From contig JAFPVC010000037.1 of NCBI GenBank assembly GCA_017413085.1, positions 35,203 to 99,202 on the forward strand: DNA of 64,000 nt. The letters are read 5' to 3'. The translations under genes and the position numbers were made by a program. Under the pieces are notes generated by a model. The model was not told where the DNA came from, ran no database searches, and saw only the letters and a list, made by a program, of their open reading frames with translations. Source of the DNA: Prevotella sp. (GTDB lineage Bacteria; Bacteroidota; Bacteroidia; Bacteroidales; Bacteroidaceae). This document shows positions 1 to 9,531 of the stretch, in pieces (within the stretch, counting starts at the first letter, position 1; each line of letters opens with the position of its first letter).

Positions 1-94
1 AGCCTCTGAGTTCATAGAGCGCATAACCAAGATGCAGCAGGAGAAAAACCAACTGAAGGATATTCCCAACACTGAAATGCCCAAGGACAATTAA
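1..94 (+). CDS. C-terminal end of an unidentified protein (partial)
   Basis: The reading frame that ends in TAA four bases before pyrF encodes about 30 residues, beginning [17 protein letters not shown] and ending PKDN. The stretch is polar and looks helical. It has no motif I recognise and does not resemble the C-terminus of release factor 1, which I would have considered as a neighbour. The 4-nt gap to the pyrF start suggests co-transcription. The rest of the gene lies outside the window, so no function is assigned. Confidence 0.6.
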   Translation, partial: ASEFIERITKMQQEKNQLKDIPNTEMPKDN

Positions 95-98
95 AATC

Positions 99-929
99 AT
101 GACAAGACAAGAACTTATACAGAACATATTCAAGAAGAAGTCCTTCCTTTGCGTAGGACTGGATGTTGACCTTGCAAAAGTGCCACAGCACCTGCTTGTA
201 GAAGATGACCCGATATTCGAATTCAACAAGCAGATAATAGATGCTACCGCACCTTACTGCGTAGCATATAAGCCAAACCTGGCATTCTATGAGGCATACG
301 GTGTGAAGGGCTTGATATCATTTGAAAAGACTGTGGCATACTTGCAGAAGAACTATCCAGAGCAGTTCATCATTGCAGATGCAAAACGCGGCGACATAGG
401 CAACACTTCAAAGATGTATGCCAAGACCTTCTTCGGTGAATACAGGGTGGATGCCCTTACCGTGGCTCCATATATGGGTGAAGACAGCGTTGTGCCGTTC
501 CTTGAGTATGAAGCAGAGAAAAAGCCTTGGGTCATATTGCTCGCCCTGACGTCAAACAAGGGTTCTTTCGACTTTCAGCAGACTACCGACACAGAGGGAA
601 CACGCCTGTTTGAGAAAGTGATTAAGAAAAGTCAGGAATGGGGAACGCCAGACAACCTTATGTACGTTGTTGGCGCAACACGCGGAGAAATGTTCAAGGA
701 CATACGCTGCGTCGCTCCAGAGCATTTCCTTCTCGTACCGGGTGTAGGTGCACAGGGTGGCTCTCTTGAGGAAGTTTGCAAATATGGCATGACAAAGGAA
801 TGTGGATTGCTCGTTAATTCAAGCCGTGGCATCATCTTTGCAGACAACACCGAGAACTTTGCATCTGTAGCAGCAGAGAAAGCCAAGGAACTGCAGCAGC
901 AGATGGAGGCAGAACTTGCAAAAATATAA
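99..929 (+). CDS. pyrF: Orotidine 5'-phosphate decarboxylase
   Basis: Converts OMP to UMP, the last step of de novo pyrimidine synthesis, in the cytoplasm. The 276 residues fit the longer type 2 OMP decarboxylases rather than the roughly 230-residue type 1 enzymes. The N-terminus has the [10 protein letters not shown] strand, and DAKRGDIG at residues 94-101 contains the catalytic Lys96 and its aspartates. A C-terminal [10 protein letters not shown] segment matches the phosphate-binding loop. It begins four bases after the preceding stop and ends 31 bp before lpxD, so it probably shares a transcript with the lipid A genes. No other pyrimidine gene is nearby. Confidence 0.96.
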   Translation: MTRQELIQNIFKKKSFLCVGLDVDLAKVPQHLLVEDDPIFEFNKQIIDATAPYCVAYKPNLAFYEAYGVKGLISFEKTVAYLQKNYPEQFIIADAKRGDIGNTSKMYAKTFFGEYRVDALTVAPYMGEDSVVPFLEYEAEKKPWVILLALTSNKGSFDFQQTTDTEGTRLFEKVIKKSQEWGTPDNLMYVVGATRGEMFKDIRCVAPEHFLLVPGVGAQGGSLEEVCKYGMTKECGLLVNSSRGIIFADNTENFASVAAEKAKELQQQMEAELAKI

Positions 930-960
930 AAAATTATTTCCACCTTATTATATATAACAA

Positions 961-2001
961 ATGGAATTCACAGCCGAACAAATAGCACAACTGATACAAG
1001 GAACTATTGAGGGAGATCCACAGGCAAAAGTCAACTCTTTCACAAAGATTGAAGAAGGCAAGCCTGGGGCTATCTCATTCCTCGGCAACCAGAAGTATCT
1101 AAACTTCATCTACGACACGAAATCAAGTGTCGTATTGATTGACGAGGGCATCAAACTGGAGCATCCTGTAAAAGCAACACTCATACGCGTCAAGAGCGCA
1201 TACGAGGCTGTTGCCAAACTTATGCAGATGTATGCCTCAATGAAACCTAAGAAGAAAGGCATCGACTCTCTGGCTTTCATTGACCCTACTGCAAAGGTAG
1301 GCAAGGACTGTTATATCGGTCCTTTCGTGGCTATCGGCCCCGGCGTGACCATTGGCGACGGCTGTGTGTTGCATCCACACGTTACTATAGGTGAGAACGC
1401 AACCGTTGGCAACAATACAAAGATATACAGCAATGCCGTAATATACCACGACTGCAAGGTGGGTTCCAACTGCATCCTGCATGCTGGATGCGTGGTAGGA
1501 GCTGACGGTTTCGGCTTCGCTCCAACAGAACACGGATACGACAAGATTCCACAACTCGGCATCGTAGTGATAGAGGATGACGTAGAGATTGGTGCGAACA
1601 CTTGTATCGACCGTTCTACCATGGGCTGCACGTGTGTGCACAAGGGAGTCAAGCTTGACAACCTCGTACAGATTGCCCACAATACCGTCATCGGCGCTAA
1701 CACCGTGATGTCTTCTCAGGTGGGCATTGCCGGCTCCACAAAAGTTGGCGAATGGTGCATGTTTGGCGGACAGGTAGGCATTGCCGGCCACATAACTATC
1801 GGCGACCATGTGCAACTCGGTGCTCAGTCAGGCGTGCCAAGCAGTCTGAAGCCCAACCAAAGCCTTATCGGCACTCCTCCTTTGACGATGACCAACTACT
1901 TCCGCTCACAGGCCATATTTAAACGTCTGCCTGAGATGTATCGTCAAATGAACGAGATGCAGAAGACTATAGACGAACTGAAAAAACAACTTGAAAAATA
2001 A
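961..2001 (+). CDS. lpxD: UDP-3-O-(3-hydroxyacyl)glucosamine N-acyltransferase
   Basis: Adds the second 3-hydroxyacyl chain to UDP-3-O-acylglucosamine in lipid A synthesis (cytoplasmic, acyl-ACP donor). Residues 1-100 form the uridine-binding N-terminal domain. From about residue 105 to 315 there are hexapeptide repeats of the left-handed beta-helix (for example [16 protein letters not shown]). His240 in [11 protein letters not shown] corresponds to the catalytic histidine of the family. A C-terminal helix (from about residue 315, [13 protein letters not shown]) should complete the trimer. At 346 residues the length is normal. It is followed directly by lpxC/fabZ and lpxA, the usual Bacteroidales lipid A cluster. 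Confidence 0.97.
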   Translation: MEFTAEQIAQLIQGTIEGDPQAKVNSFTKIEEGKPGAISFLGNQKYLNFIYDTKSSVVLIDEGIKLEHPVKATLIRVKSAYEAVAKLMQMYASMKPKKKGIDSLAFIDPTAKVGKDCYIGPFVAIGPGVTIGDGCVLHPHVTIGENATVGNNTKIYSNAVIYHDCKVGSNCILHAGCVVGADGFGFAPTEHGYDKIPQLGIVVIEDDVEIGANTCIDRSTMGCTCVHKGVKLDNLVQIAHNTVIGANTVMSSQVGIAGSTKVGEWCMFGGQVGIAGHITIGDHVQLGAQSGVPSSLKPNQSLIGTPPLTMTNYFRSQAIFKRLPEMYRQMNEMQKTIDELKKQLEK

Positions 2002-2037
2002 AAAGAAATAATTAACTAATTATTAACTACAATAGAA

Positions 2038-3426
2038 GTGTATAAGCAGAACACCATAAAAGGCAGTTTCTCACTCTGTGGAAAGGGACTGCACACTGGT
2101 CTGAACCTGACAGTGACCTTCAATCCCGCAGCGGAGAACACAGGATACAAAATACAGCGCATTGACCTTGAGGGTATGCCCGTAATTGACGCAGTTGCCG
2201 AGAAAGTGGTTGACACGCAGCGTGGTACTGTGCTTGGAAAGGGTGACAACATCCGCGTAAGCACTGTAGAGCATGCCATGTCAGCCCTCTATGCCATGGG
2301 CATTGACAACTGTCTGATACAAGTCAACGGTCCTGAGTTCCCAATTCTTGACGGTTCTGCCATACAGTATGTGCAGAAAATAAGAGAAGTGGGCATACAA
2401 GAACAGAATGCCCCAAAGGACTACTATATCATACGCAAGAAAATCGAGGTAAAGGACGAAGAGACTGGTTCATGCATCACGATATTACCTGATGAGGACT
2501 TCTCCATCACTGCGATGTGCTCGTTTGAGTCGAAATTCATCAACTCTCAGTTTGCGACCATAGAGAACATGGAGCAGTTCCCCGAAGAAATAGCCTCTGC
2601 ACGCACTTTCGTATTCGTACGCGACATCGTTCCCTTGCTGCAGGCCGGCCTTATCAAGGGCGGCGACATGGATAACGCTATCGTTATCTATGAAAACGAG
2701 CAGTCTCAGGAGAACATTGACAAGCTATGCGACTACCTCGGCGTACCACACATGGATGCCACCAAACTGGGATACCTGCAGCACAAGCCGCTGTCATGGG
2801 AGAATGAGTGTACGCGACATAAGCTACTTGACATAATCGGCGACATGGCTCTCATCGGCAAACCACTGAAAGGACGCATCATCGCCACACGCCCGGGACA
2901 TACCATAAACAACAAGTTTGCCCGCCTGATGCGTCAGGAAATCCGCAAGCATGAGATACAGGCTCCTATTTATGACCCAAACCAAGAACCAGTACTTGAC
3001 GTGAACCGCATACGCGAAGTACTGCCACACCGTTACCCCATGCAGCTTGTCGACAAGGTTATCAGCATCAGCGGTACTACAATCGTGGGTGTGAAGAACG
3101 TCACAAGCAACGAGCCTTTCTTCCAGGGACACTTCCCAGAGGAGCCAGTTATGCCGGGCGTATTGATGATTGAGGCTATGTCGCAGTGCGGTGGCTTACT
3201 GGTATTAAATACGCTTGACGACCCAGAGAAATATTCAACGTACTTCTTGAAAATAGACAACGTAAAATACAGAAAGAAAGTTGTACCCGGAGACACTCTG
3301 ATTTTCAAAGTCGAGCTACTTGCACCTGTACGTCATGGCATATCATCAATGCAGGGCTATATTTTCGTAGGTGACACACTTGTAGCAGAAGCAACATTTA
3401 CTGGGCAAATTATAAAGAACAAATAA
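2038..3426 (+). CDS. lpxC/fabZ: Bifunctional UDP-3-O-acyl-N-acetylglucosamine deacetylase / 3-hydroxyacyl-ACP dehydratase
   Basis: A fusion of two enzymes that compete for the same 3-hydroxyacyl-ACP pool. LpxC (about residues 1-310) is the committed zinc deacetylase of lipid A synthesis: His79 in STVEHAMSAL with His261 and Asp265 in RHKLLD should bind zinc, and His288 follows in RPGHTI. FabZ (about residues 320-462) dehydrates 3-hydroxyacyl-ACP: it starts at IREVLPHRYPMQLVDKV and carries catalytic His365 in FFQGHFPEEPVMPG and Glu379. The start is a GTG. No ATG in frame gives a complete LpxC N-terminus, and the protein begins at the expected NTIKGSFSLCGKGLHTG. This fusion is characteristic of Bacteroidetes. 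Confidence 0.96.
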   Translation: MYKQNTIKGSFSLCGKGLHTGLNLTVTFNPAAENTGYKIQRIDLEGMPVIDAVAEKVVDTQRGTVLGKGDNIRVSTVEHAMSALYAMGIDNCLIQVNGPEFPILDGSAIQYVQKIREVGIQEQNAPKDYYIIRKKIEVKDEETGSCITILPDEDFSITAMCSFESKFINSQFATIENMEQFPEEIASARTFVFVRDIVPLLQAGLIKGGDMDNAIVIYENEQSQENIDKLCDYLGVPHMDATKLGYLQHKPLSWENECTRHKLLDIIGDMALIGKPLKGRIIATRPGHTINNKFARLMRQEIRKHEIQAPIYDPNQEPVLDVNRIREVLPHRYPMQLVDKVISISGTTIVGVKNVTSNEPFFQGHFPEEPVMPGVLMIEAMSQCGGLLVLNTLDDPEKYSTYFLKIDNVKYRKKVVPGDTLIFKVELLAPVRHGISSMQGYIFVGDTLVAEATFTGQIIKNK

Positions 3427-3442
3427 TAAAGCTTTTAGGAAA

Positions 3443-4216
3443 ATGGCAAACCAGATAAGTCCGTTGGCATACGTACATCCCGATGCGAAACTCGGTGATG
3501 GAAACGTGATAGGGCCGTTCTGCTACATCGACAACGATGTGGAGATTGGCGACAACAACATTATGCAGAACAGTGTAACTCTGCACAAAGGTCTGCGCAT
3601 GGGCTCGAACAACGAGATAATGCCTGGAGCAAGTCTGAGCACCAAACCACAAGACCTGAAGTTTCACGGAGAGATTACAACCTGCGAAATTGGCGACAAC
3701 AACTCTATCCGCGAGAATGTAACTATCAGCCGTGGAACATTCTCTAAGGGAAAGACGATAGTAGGCTCAAACAACCTGCTGATGGAAAGCATGCACATCG
3801 CTCACGACTGCGTCATCGGCAACAACTGCATCATCGGCAACTCCACGAAATTCGCAGGTGAGGTGACTGTTGACGACTGTGCCATCATCTCTGCCAGCGT
3901 GCTGGTTCATCAGTTTGTTCACATTGGCGGATATGTCATGGTGCAGGGTGGATGCCGTACCTCACAGGACATTCCACCGTATATCATAGCAGGCAAAGAA
4001 CCTATACGCTTTGCAGGATTGAACTTGATTGGACTGCGACGCCGTGGATTTGCCAACGAAACTATACTGGCACTGCGCGAAGCTTATAACACCATATATT
4101 CAAAGGGAATAATAAAAGAAGGCTTGGATGAAGTGCGCAATACCATGGAACTGACTCCTGAGATAAAATATGTGCTTGACTTCATCGAAAAGGCTGAACG
4201 CGGAATAATCAGGTAA
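3443..4216 (+). CDS. lpxA: Acyl-ACP:UDP-N-acetylglucosamine O-acyltransferase
   Basis: First enzyme of lipid A synthesis, transferring a 3-hydroxyacyl group to UDP-GlcNAc. The first 190 residues or so are hexapeptide repeats (VHPDAKLGDGNVIGPFCYID and following), and the catalytic histidine lies in MESMHIAHDCVIG (His121). The C-terminal helical domain starts near GLRRRGFANETI. At 257 residues it has the usual LpxA length. It is 16 bp after lpxC/fabZ and 3 bp before miaA, so it is clearly operonic. Together with the previous two genes it supplies the first three enzymes acting on UDP-GlcNAc. Confidence 0.97.
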   Translation: MANQISPLAYVHPDAKLGDGNVIGPFCYIDNDVEIGDNNIMQNSVTLHKGLRMGSNNEIMPGASLSTKPQDLKFHGEITTCEIGDNNSIRENVTISRGTFSKGKTIVGSNNLLMESMHIAHDCVIGNNCIIGNSTKFAGEVTVDDCAIISASVLVHQFVHIGGYVMVQGGCRTSQDIPPYIIAGKEPIRFAGLNLIGLRRRGFANETILALREAYNTIYSKGIIKEGLDEVRNTMELTPEIKYVLDFIEKAERGIIR

Positions 4217-4219
4217 CGG

Positions 4220-5149
4220 ATGAAAACACTGGTTGTCATTACGGGACCGACGGGGGTCGGCAAGACGGAACTGTGTTTGTCTCTGGCAGAGCAATACGGC
4301 ATTGACATAATCAATGCTGACTCAAGACAAATATACCAGGAGATACCCATAGGAACAGCCGCTCCAACGCCAGAACAGCAAAAGAGAGTAAAACACCACT
4401 TCGTTGGAACAAAGAGTCTGACCGAATATTACTCTGCTGCCATGTACGAACAGGATGTCATGCAACTATTAGAAGATACTAATGCTGAAGTTGCACTGAT
4501 GACGGGCGGTTCCATGATGTATATTGATGCTGTATGCAACGGCATAGATGATATACCGACGGTAAGCGATGAAATACGAGTTGAAATGAAGCATAGGCTT
4601 GAGACTGAAGGGCTGGACAGTCTGGTGGAGGAACTACACAGACTGGATCCCAAACACTGGGAGACAGTCGACAGAAGGAATCCTCGACGCATCGTTCACG
4701 CTTTAGAAATCTGTCACCAGACGGGGCACCCCTACTCTACCCTGCTGACTGGCAATAAGAAGAAAAGACCTTTTAATATAATAAAAATTGGACTTACACG
4801 TGACAAGATAGCAAAGATAAAACGTGGGCAAATCATATACGACCACAGTGAACTGTATGAACACATAAACTTACGAGTGGAAAACATGATACGCTGCGGT
4901 TTGATTGAAGAAGCCAAAAGCGTTGAAAAACACAGAAATGAGAATGCACTAAACACTGTTGGCTACAAGGAACTGTTTAAATACTTTGACGGAGAAATCG
5001 ACCTCAAAGAGGCTGTAAGGCAAATCCAAAGTCACACACGTGAATATGCACGCAAGCAATTAACATGGTATAAGAAAGACACAGGGATGACATGGTTTCA
5101 CCCTGAACAATTGAACGATATAAAACAACTTATAGAAACTAATCTATGA
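4220..5149 (+). CDS. miaA: tRNA dimethylallyltransferase
   Basis: Transfers a dimethylallyl group to N6 of A37 in tRNAs that read codons starting with U, the first step toward ms2i6A. The nucleotide-binding loop GPTGVGKT is at residues 9-16, followed by the family signature INADSRQIYQEIPIGTA. The later RRNPRRIVHALEI and TREYARKQLTWYK segments match the tRNA-contacting region. Its 309 residues are typical. The stop overlaps the start of the penicillin-binding protein gene by 4 nt (ATGA), so the two are probably translationally coupled. Confidence 0.96.
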   Translation: MKTLVVITGPTGVGKTELCLSLAEQYGIDIINADSRQIYQEIPIGTAAPTPEQQKRVKHHFVGTKSLTEYYSAAMYEQDVMQLLEDTNAEVALMTGGSMMYIDAVCNGIDDIPTVSDEIRVEMKHRLETEGLDSLVEELHRLDPKHWETVDRRNPRRIVHALEICHQTGHPYSTLLTGNKKKRPFNIIKIGLTRDKIAKIKRGQIIYDHSELYEHINLRVENMIRCGLIEEAKSVEKHRNENALNTVGYKELFKYFDGEIDLKEAVRQIQSHTREYARKQLTWYKKDTGMTWFHPEQLNDIKQLIETNL

Positions 5150-7641
5150 AAAAACTCTGGAACATCATCAAAGCCACAGGACGATTATTCACCCGCACAT
5201 GGCAGTTATACAAAGCATGCTTCAAAGGCAGACCTTGGTATATAAAGATTCTCTCAACAATAGCAACATTATTAATACTGTTTCTTCTGTATCTCGGTGC
5301 GGTAGACCTCAACCTGTTCTGGCTGTTCGGTAAATCTCCTGGATGGGCAGAAATCAGCGAGCACAAGACAAGCCAAGCTTCAGAATTGTATTCTGCAGAC
5401 GGAGTTCTGCTCGGTAAGTATTTCAATGAGAACCGCACGCCTGTAGAATATAAGGACGTAAACCCAATGTTCTGGAAAGCACTTATCGACACCGAAGACG
5501 AACGCTTCTATGACCATTGGGGCATAGACCCACTCGGTTTGCTTGGCGCAGCCAAGGATGCAGCCACTGGTGCAGGTGCACGCGGTGCTTCCACTATCAC
5601 CCAGCAACTTGCAAAGAACATGTTCCGTACACGAACACAATACAGTACGGGCTTGCTCGGCAAGATTCCTGGTGTGAAGATGCTGATAATGAAGACTAAG
5701 GAGTGGATTACAGCCATCAAACTGGAACTGTATTTCGCAGCAACGAAGGGAAGGGAAGAAGGCAAGAACGAAATACTGGTGCAATATGCCAACACCGTTG
5801 ACTTCGGACACAATGCCTTCGGCATCAAGACCGCAGCAAAGACTTACTTCAACTGCTCACCCAAAGAACTGACAGTAGAGCAGGCTGCCGTACTGGTGGG
5901 TATGCTAAAGGCAACAACATACTACAATCCTATATCACACCCAGAGAACTCTCTGGCACGCAGAAACGTAGTGCTTGAGAATATGCGCAACCACGGCGAC
6001 CTGAACGCCGAGGAATACGTGAAAGCGAAAAACACAGGTATTGACGTGTCTGAATTTAACGTAGAAGACAACTACGACGGAAAAGCCAAATACTTCCGCG
6101 AGGCGATAGCAAAGCATATCAAGCAGCTGAGCAAGGAAGACGAGAGACTTGAAGGATTGGATTTATATAGCGACGGTCTGAAGATTTATACTACTCTTGA
6201 TACGAAAATGCAAGAGTATGCAGAGCGGGCTGCAATCAAACACATGAAGACGATACAGCAGCGCTTCAACCAGCACTGGAAGGGAATGGAGCCTTGGCAG
6301 GATGAAAACCATCAGGTTATAAAAAACTTCATCGAAGACATAGCGAAGCAACAGCCTGTATATCAATATCTGTCAAATAAGTATAAGGACAACAAGGATT
6401 CCATCGACTACTATCTGAATAAGCCTCACATGGTGAAAGTATTCGACTATGAGAAAGGCGAGGTAGAGAAAGAAATGTCGACAATGGATTCCATACGCTA
6501 TATGGTCAGCTTCATGCACTGCGCCTTTGTGGCAATGGAACCACAGACTGGATATGTAAAGGCATGGGTAGGCGACATTGACTTTGAACACTGGAAGTAT
6601 GACAAAGTAACTGCAATGCGCCAACCAGGCTCTACATTTAAACTATTCGTATATACCGAAGCCATGGAACAGGGACTTACTCCATGCGACCGTAGGCGTG
6701 ACGAATATTTCCAAATGGAAGTATGGGACAAGAAAGAGAAGAAAAACGTCATCTGGCGCCCAACAAACTCCGACGGACGTTTCTCGGGCGACTCCATGCC
6801 TCTTAGGGCTGCCTTTGCCCGAAGCGTAAACTCTGTTGCCGTGCGACTGGGACAACAGATGGGAATTAAGAACATTATAGAGACCGCCCACGACATGGGC
6901 ATCAAGAGCAAACTGGAAGAGGAGCCATCACTTGCCCTCGGTGCCAGTGATGTCAGCCTGCTCGAACTGGCAAATGCCTACAGTTGTATTGCCAACAACG
7001 GCAAGGCTCACGAGCGAGCTATTATGATAACAAAAATCACGAATCGCAAAGGCGAAGTCATATACGAGGCACCTACTGAAACAAAACAGGCTGTAACGAC
7101 ACGCTCTGCTTATCTGGTGCAGCAGATGCTGCATGCAGGCATAATAGAAGCTGGCGGAACGTCACAACCCCTGTGGACATGGGTGGGAAAATATTCTGAC
7201 ACGGATTTTGGAGGAAAGACAGGAACGTCAAACAACCACTCCGACGCATGGTTCGTAGCTACATCGCCAAATCTTGTCTGCGCCACATGGGTAGGTGGAG
7301 AATACAGGTGCATACACTTCAGAACTGGCGCACTTGGACAAGGTTCAAGAGCTGCACTGCCACTATGCGGATACTTCTTCGAGTATTTACTCGCTGACCC
7401 GAACTTTGCAAGGTATCACGGTAAATATGGACAGATTAACGATGCAAGCATAAAACGCTCAGACTATGAATGTTATTACCGCAGCAGCCTGCGTAATGAC
7501 TCGCTCAGCGGCGATTCGCTTGGCACCAGCGGAGTAATGCTTGATGACGAGGGCAATCCGATTGCCCCGGAGAATTCTGGTACTCCACAGCAGGCACCAG
7601 AAGCTACATCTGCAACAGAAAAGACGTCAGAAGAAATTTAA
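5146..7641 (+). CDS. mrcA: Class A penicillin-binding protein 1A (glycosyltransferase and transpeptidase)
   Basis: Bifunctional peptidoglycan synthase anchored in the inner membrane. A short basic cytoplasmic segment precedes a membrane helix at about residues 33-52. The GT51 domain starts with the catalytic glutamate region IDTEDERFYDHWGIDPLG (Glu117) and contains GASTITQQLAKNMFRTR. The transpeptidase domain has the nucleophile motif STFK in RQPGSTFKLF, SVN in ARSVNSVAVRLG, and KTGTS in GGKTGTSNNHSDAWF. The roughly 60 C-terminal residues are Ser/Gly/Pro/Thr/Glu-rich and probably disordered. At 831 residues it is of normal size. It overlaps miaA by 4 nt. Confidence 0.96.
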   Translation: MKKLWNIIKATGRLFTRTWQLYKACFKGRPWYIKILSTIATLLILFLLYLGAVDLNLFWLFGKSPGWAEISEHKTSQASELYSADGVLLGKYFNENRTPVEYKDVNPMFWKALIDTEDERFYDHWGIDPLGLLGAAKDAATGAGARGASTITQQLAKNMFRTRTQYSTGLLGKIPGVKMLIMKTKEWITAIKLELYFAATKGREEGKNEILVQYANTVDFGHNAFGIKTAAKTYFNCSPKELTVEQAAVLVGMLKATTYYNPISHPENSLARRNVVLENMRNHGDLNAEEYVKAKNTGIDVSEFNVEDNYDGKAKYFREAIAKHIKQLSKEDERLEGLDLYSDGLKIYTTLDTKMQEYAERAAIKHMKTIQQRFNQHWKGMEPWQDENHQVIKNFIEDIAKQQPVYQYLSNKYKDNKDSIDYYLNKPHMVKVFDYEKGEVEKEMSTMDSIRYMVSFMHCAFVAMEPQTGYVKAWVGDIDFEHWKYDKVTAMRQPGSTFKLFVYTEAMEQGLTPCDRRRDEYFQMEVWDKKEKKNVIWRPTNSDGRFSGDSMPLRAAFARSVNSVAVRLGQQMGIKNIIETAHDMGIKSKLEEEPSLALGASDVSLLELANAYSCIANNGKAHERAIMITKITNRKGEVIYEAPTETKQAVTTRSAYLVQQMLHAGIIEAGGTSQPLWTWVGKYSDTDFGGKTGTSNNHSDAWFVATSPNLVCATWVGGEYRCIHFRTGALGQGSRAALPLCGYFFEYLLADPNFARYHGKYGQINDASIKRSDYECYYRSSLRNDSLSGDSLGTSGVMLDDEGNPIAPENSGTPQQAPEATSATEKTSEEI

Positions 7642-7659
7642 AAACTGTTCAGCACAACT

Positions 7660-9210
7660 ATGAATAAATATAATTCCTGCAAACATACACTTTTTATCTT
7701 CGCATTACTACTGATAATGCTGTCACCGCAACCATTGTTTACAAATTTAGGATGCGAAGTTTCAATAAAGATGTGTGCCGCAGGAAAAAGAGAATTCAGA
7801 GGTGCATGGATACAATGCGTGAACGGACAGTTTGAGAGCATTGGCACTGAAAAGATGCAGCAGACGCTGACTTATCAGTTGAATGAACTGCAAAAGGATG
7901 GCGTTAATGCGATAATCTTTCAAGTCAGGCCTGAATGTGATGCGCTTTATGAGAGTAGATATGAACCTTGGAGCCGTTTCCTAACGGGAAAGCAGGGTAC
8001 ACAGCCGCAACCCTATTGGGATCCACTGCAATGGATGATAACGGAATGTCATAAACGCGGAATGGAACTGCATGCTTGGATTAACCCTTTCCGTGCCAAG
8101 ACGAAAGTTACAAAAGAACTCTCACGCACACACATAGCAATGAGAAGACCAGACTTGGTCTTCCCCTATGACGGCTTATACATTCTGAACCCGGCAAAAG
8201 CTGAAAACCGTGAATACATCTGCAATGTTACCGCAGACATACTACGCAGATACGACGTTGACGGCCTTCACATGGATGATTATTTCTACCCTTATCCTGC
8301 CGCAGGCTGCACAATACCCGACAACGATGACTTTATAAAAAATCCGAGAGGCTTCATAAACATTGAAGACTGGAGGCGCGACAACGTAAACCAATTCATC
8401 AAGCAACTGCACGACACTATTAGAAGTGTTAAGCCCTGGGTAAAGTTTGGTGTATCACCTTTTGGTATATACCGCAATCAAAAAAGCGATCCCGAACGTG
8501 GTTCTGCAACAAACGGTCTGCAAAACTATGACCAATTATATGCAGATGTCATTCTCTGGGTAAACGAAGGATGGATTGACTATTGCGTGCCACAGCTATA
8601 CTGGGAAATCGGTCATAAAGCAGCAGACTATGATACACTGATTCGCTGGTGGAGCCAGTATGCGTCTAACCGTCCGCTATTCATTGGAGAAGACGTGGAG
8701 CGTACGGTAAAATATGCTGACCTTAACAATCCACAGCAACACCAGATGGCTGCAAAATACTATCTGCATGACTTGCTGCCAAACATAAACGGAACGGTAC
8801 TTTGGTATGCGAAGGCTGCTGTTGACAATATTGGAAACTATGGTACAATGCTGCGCACCAAGTATTGGCGCACACCAGCCTTACAGCCATTGATGCCATT
8901 CATAGATGACACCACCCCCGGAATGGTTACAAAGATAAAACCTGTATGGACGGAAGATGGTTACATGTTGTTTTGGCAGGAGCCAAAGTTCACATCATGG
9001 CGTGACAAAGCCGTGAAATACGTGGTTTATCAGTTTGACAAGAAAGAGGAAATCAACATCGACGACGTATCACATATCATTGGAACAACAACCGACCCAT
9101 GGTTTAAACTGCCATACAACAACGGCAAGACAAAATACATGTATGTAGTAACAGCGCTCAACCGTCTGAGCAATGAAGGTGCGCCAGCGAAGAAAAAAAT
9201 AAAGCTGTAG
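7660..9210 (+). CDS. Secreted glycosyl hydrolase-like family 10 (GHL10 / YngK-type) protein
   Basis: Begins with a signal peptide (hydrophobic residues about 10-24), so it is exported. The catalytic-type TIM-barrel domain begins at REFRGAWIQCVNGQFES and continues to about residue 400. It contains INALIFQVRPECDALY-like strands (here VNAIIFQVRPECDALY), HAWINPFRAK and DVDGLHMDDYFYPYP, a family hallmark whose acidic residues are candidate catalytic groups. The C-terminal 100 residues look like a fibronectin III-type module. The substrate of this family is poorly defined: related proteins are annotated as putative glycan or peptidoglycan hydrolases. It lies 18 bp after the penicillin-binding protein gene, which fits a cell-wall role, but this is inference. 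Confidence 0.85.
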   Translation: MNKYNSCKHTLFIFALLLIMLSPQPLFTNLGCEVSIKMCAAGKREFRGAWIQCVNGQFESIGTEKMQQTLTYQLNELQKDGVNAIIFQVRPECDALYESRYEPWSRFLTGKQGTQPQPYWDPLQWMITECHKRGMELHAWINPFRAKTKVTKELSRTHIAMRRPDLVFPYDGLYILNPAKAENREYICNVTADILRRYDVDGLHMDDYFYPYPAAGCTIPDNDDFIKNPRGFINIEDWRRDNVNQFIKQLHDTIRSVKPWVKFGVSPFGIYRNQKSDPERGSATNGLQNYDQLYADVILWVNEGWIDYCVPQLYWEIGHKAADYDTLIRWWSQYASNRPLFIGEDVERTVKYADLNNPQQHQMAAKYYLHDLLPNINGTVLWYAKAAVDNIGNYGTMLRTKYWRTPALQPLMPFIDDTTPGMVTKIKPVWTEDGYMLFWQEPKFTSWRDKAVKYVVYQFDKKEEINIDDVSHIIGTTTDPWFKLPYNNGKTKYMYVVTALNRLSNEGAPAKKKIKL

Positions 9211-9362
9211 CATACATACATCATTCAAACCACTGAACACTGAAAAATTTCATTCGTTAATACCATTAATACTTTATCCTAAGATTATTAATGACATTAA
9301 TGGTCTACATTAACGACATTAACGATATAAAATATTAATTTCGTCGAATTCACGTTAAGTTA

Positions 9363-9405
9363 AAAAGGAAAAGGGAACCCTATGGATGGATTCCCTTTTC
9401 CTTTT
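9363..9405. terminator. Bidirectional rho-independent terminator
   Basis: A perfect 15-bp inverted repeat (left arm 9363-9377, right arm 9391-9405) with a 13-nt loop. The arms are purine-rich and pyrimidine-rich (AAAAGGAAAAGGGAA and its complement), so either strand ends in a T-rich run. It probably ends the transcript that runs from pyrF to the GHL10 gene. Confidence 0.75.
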
Positions 9406-9447
9406 AATCAGTTCAGCCTTTAAATTATTCAAGCCTATACCATTGAC

Positions 9448-9509
9448 TTCCCCCTCCCCCCACGGGGGTTGCTCTCCCCCGCGAAACGGGGGAGTCTGGA
9501 GGGGGTGAA
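9448..9509. repeat. GC-rich folded element with three nested stems
   Basis: An outer stem pairs CCCCCTCC (9450-9457) with GGAGGGGG (9498-9505). It encloses a short C4/G4 hairpin (9458-9461 with 9464-9467) and an 8-bp perfect hairpin CTCCCCCG/CGGGGGAG (9474-9481 with 9487-9494, loop CGAAA). The fold is a three-way junction, and its base composition differs sharply from the AT-rich surroundings. It resembles the short palindromic intergenic repeats seen in Bacteroidales genomes. I see only one copy in this window. Confidence 0.6.
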
Positions 9510-9531
9510 AAGACTATTGAATAGGTGGGGG

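Larger units (their letters stand above)
9211..9531. other. Intergenic stretch without a supported gene
   Basis: These 320 bases hold no credible coding frame. The first 150 are AT-rich and full of near-repeats of ATTAATG and ATTAACG (four copies between 9287 and 9324). A 15-bp hairpin that looks like a terminator follows, then a GC-rich folded repeat, then the stop codon of a gene remnant on the minus strand. A 111-residue open frame on the plus strand here is only the antisense of that remnant. Confidence 0.6.

Noticed and set aside
1237-1815. 192-residue minus-strand frame opposite lpxD
   Set aside because: It is a shadow of the well-supported lpxD gene, with Cys/His-rich composition typical of antisense frames here.
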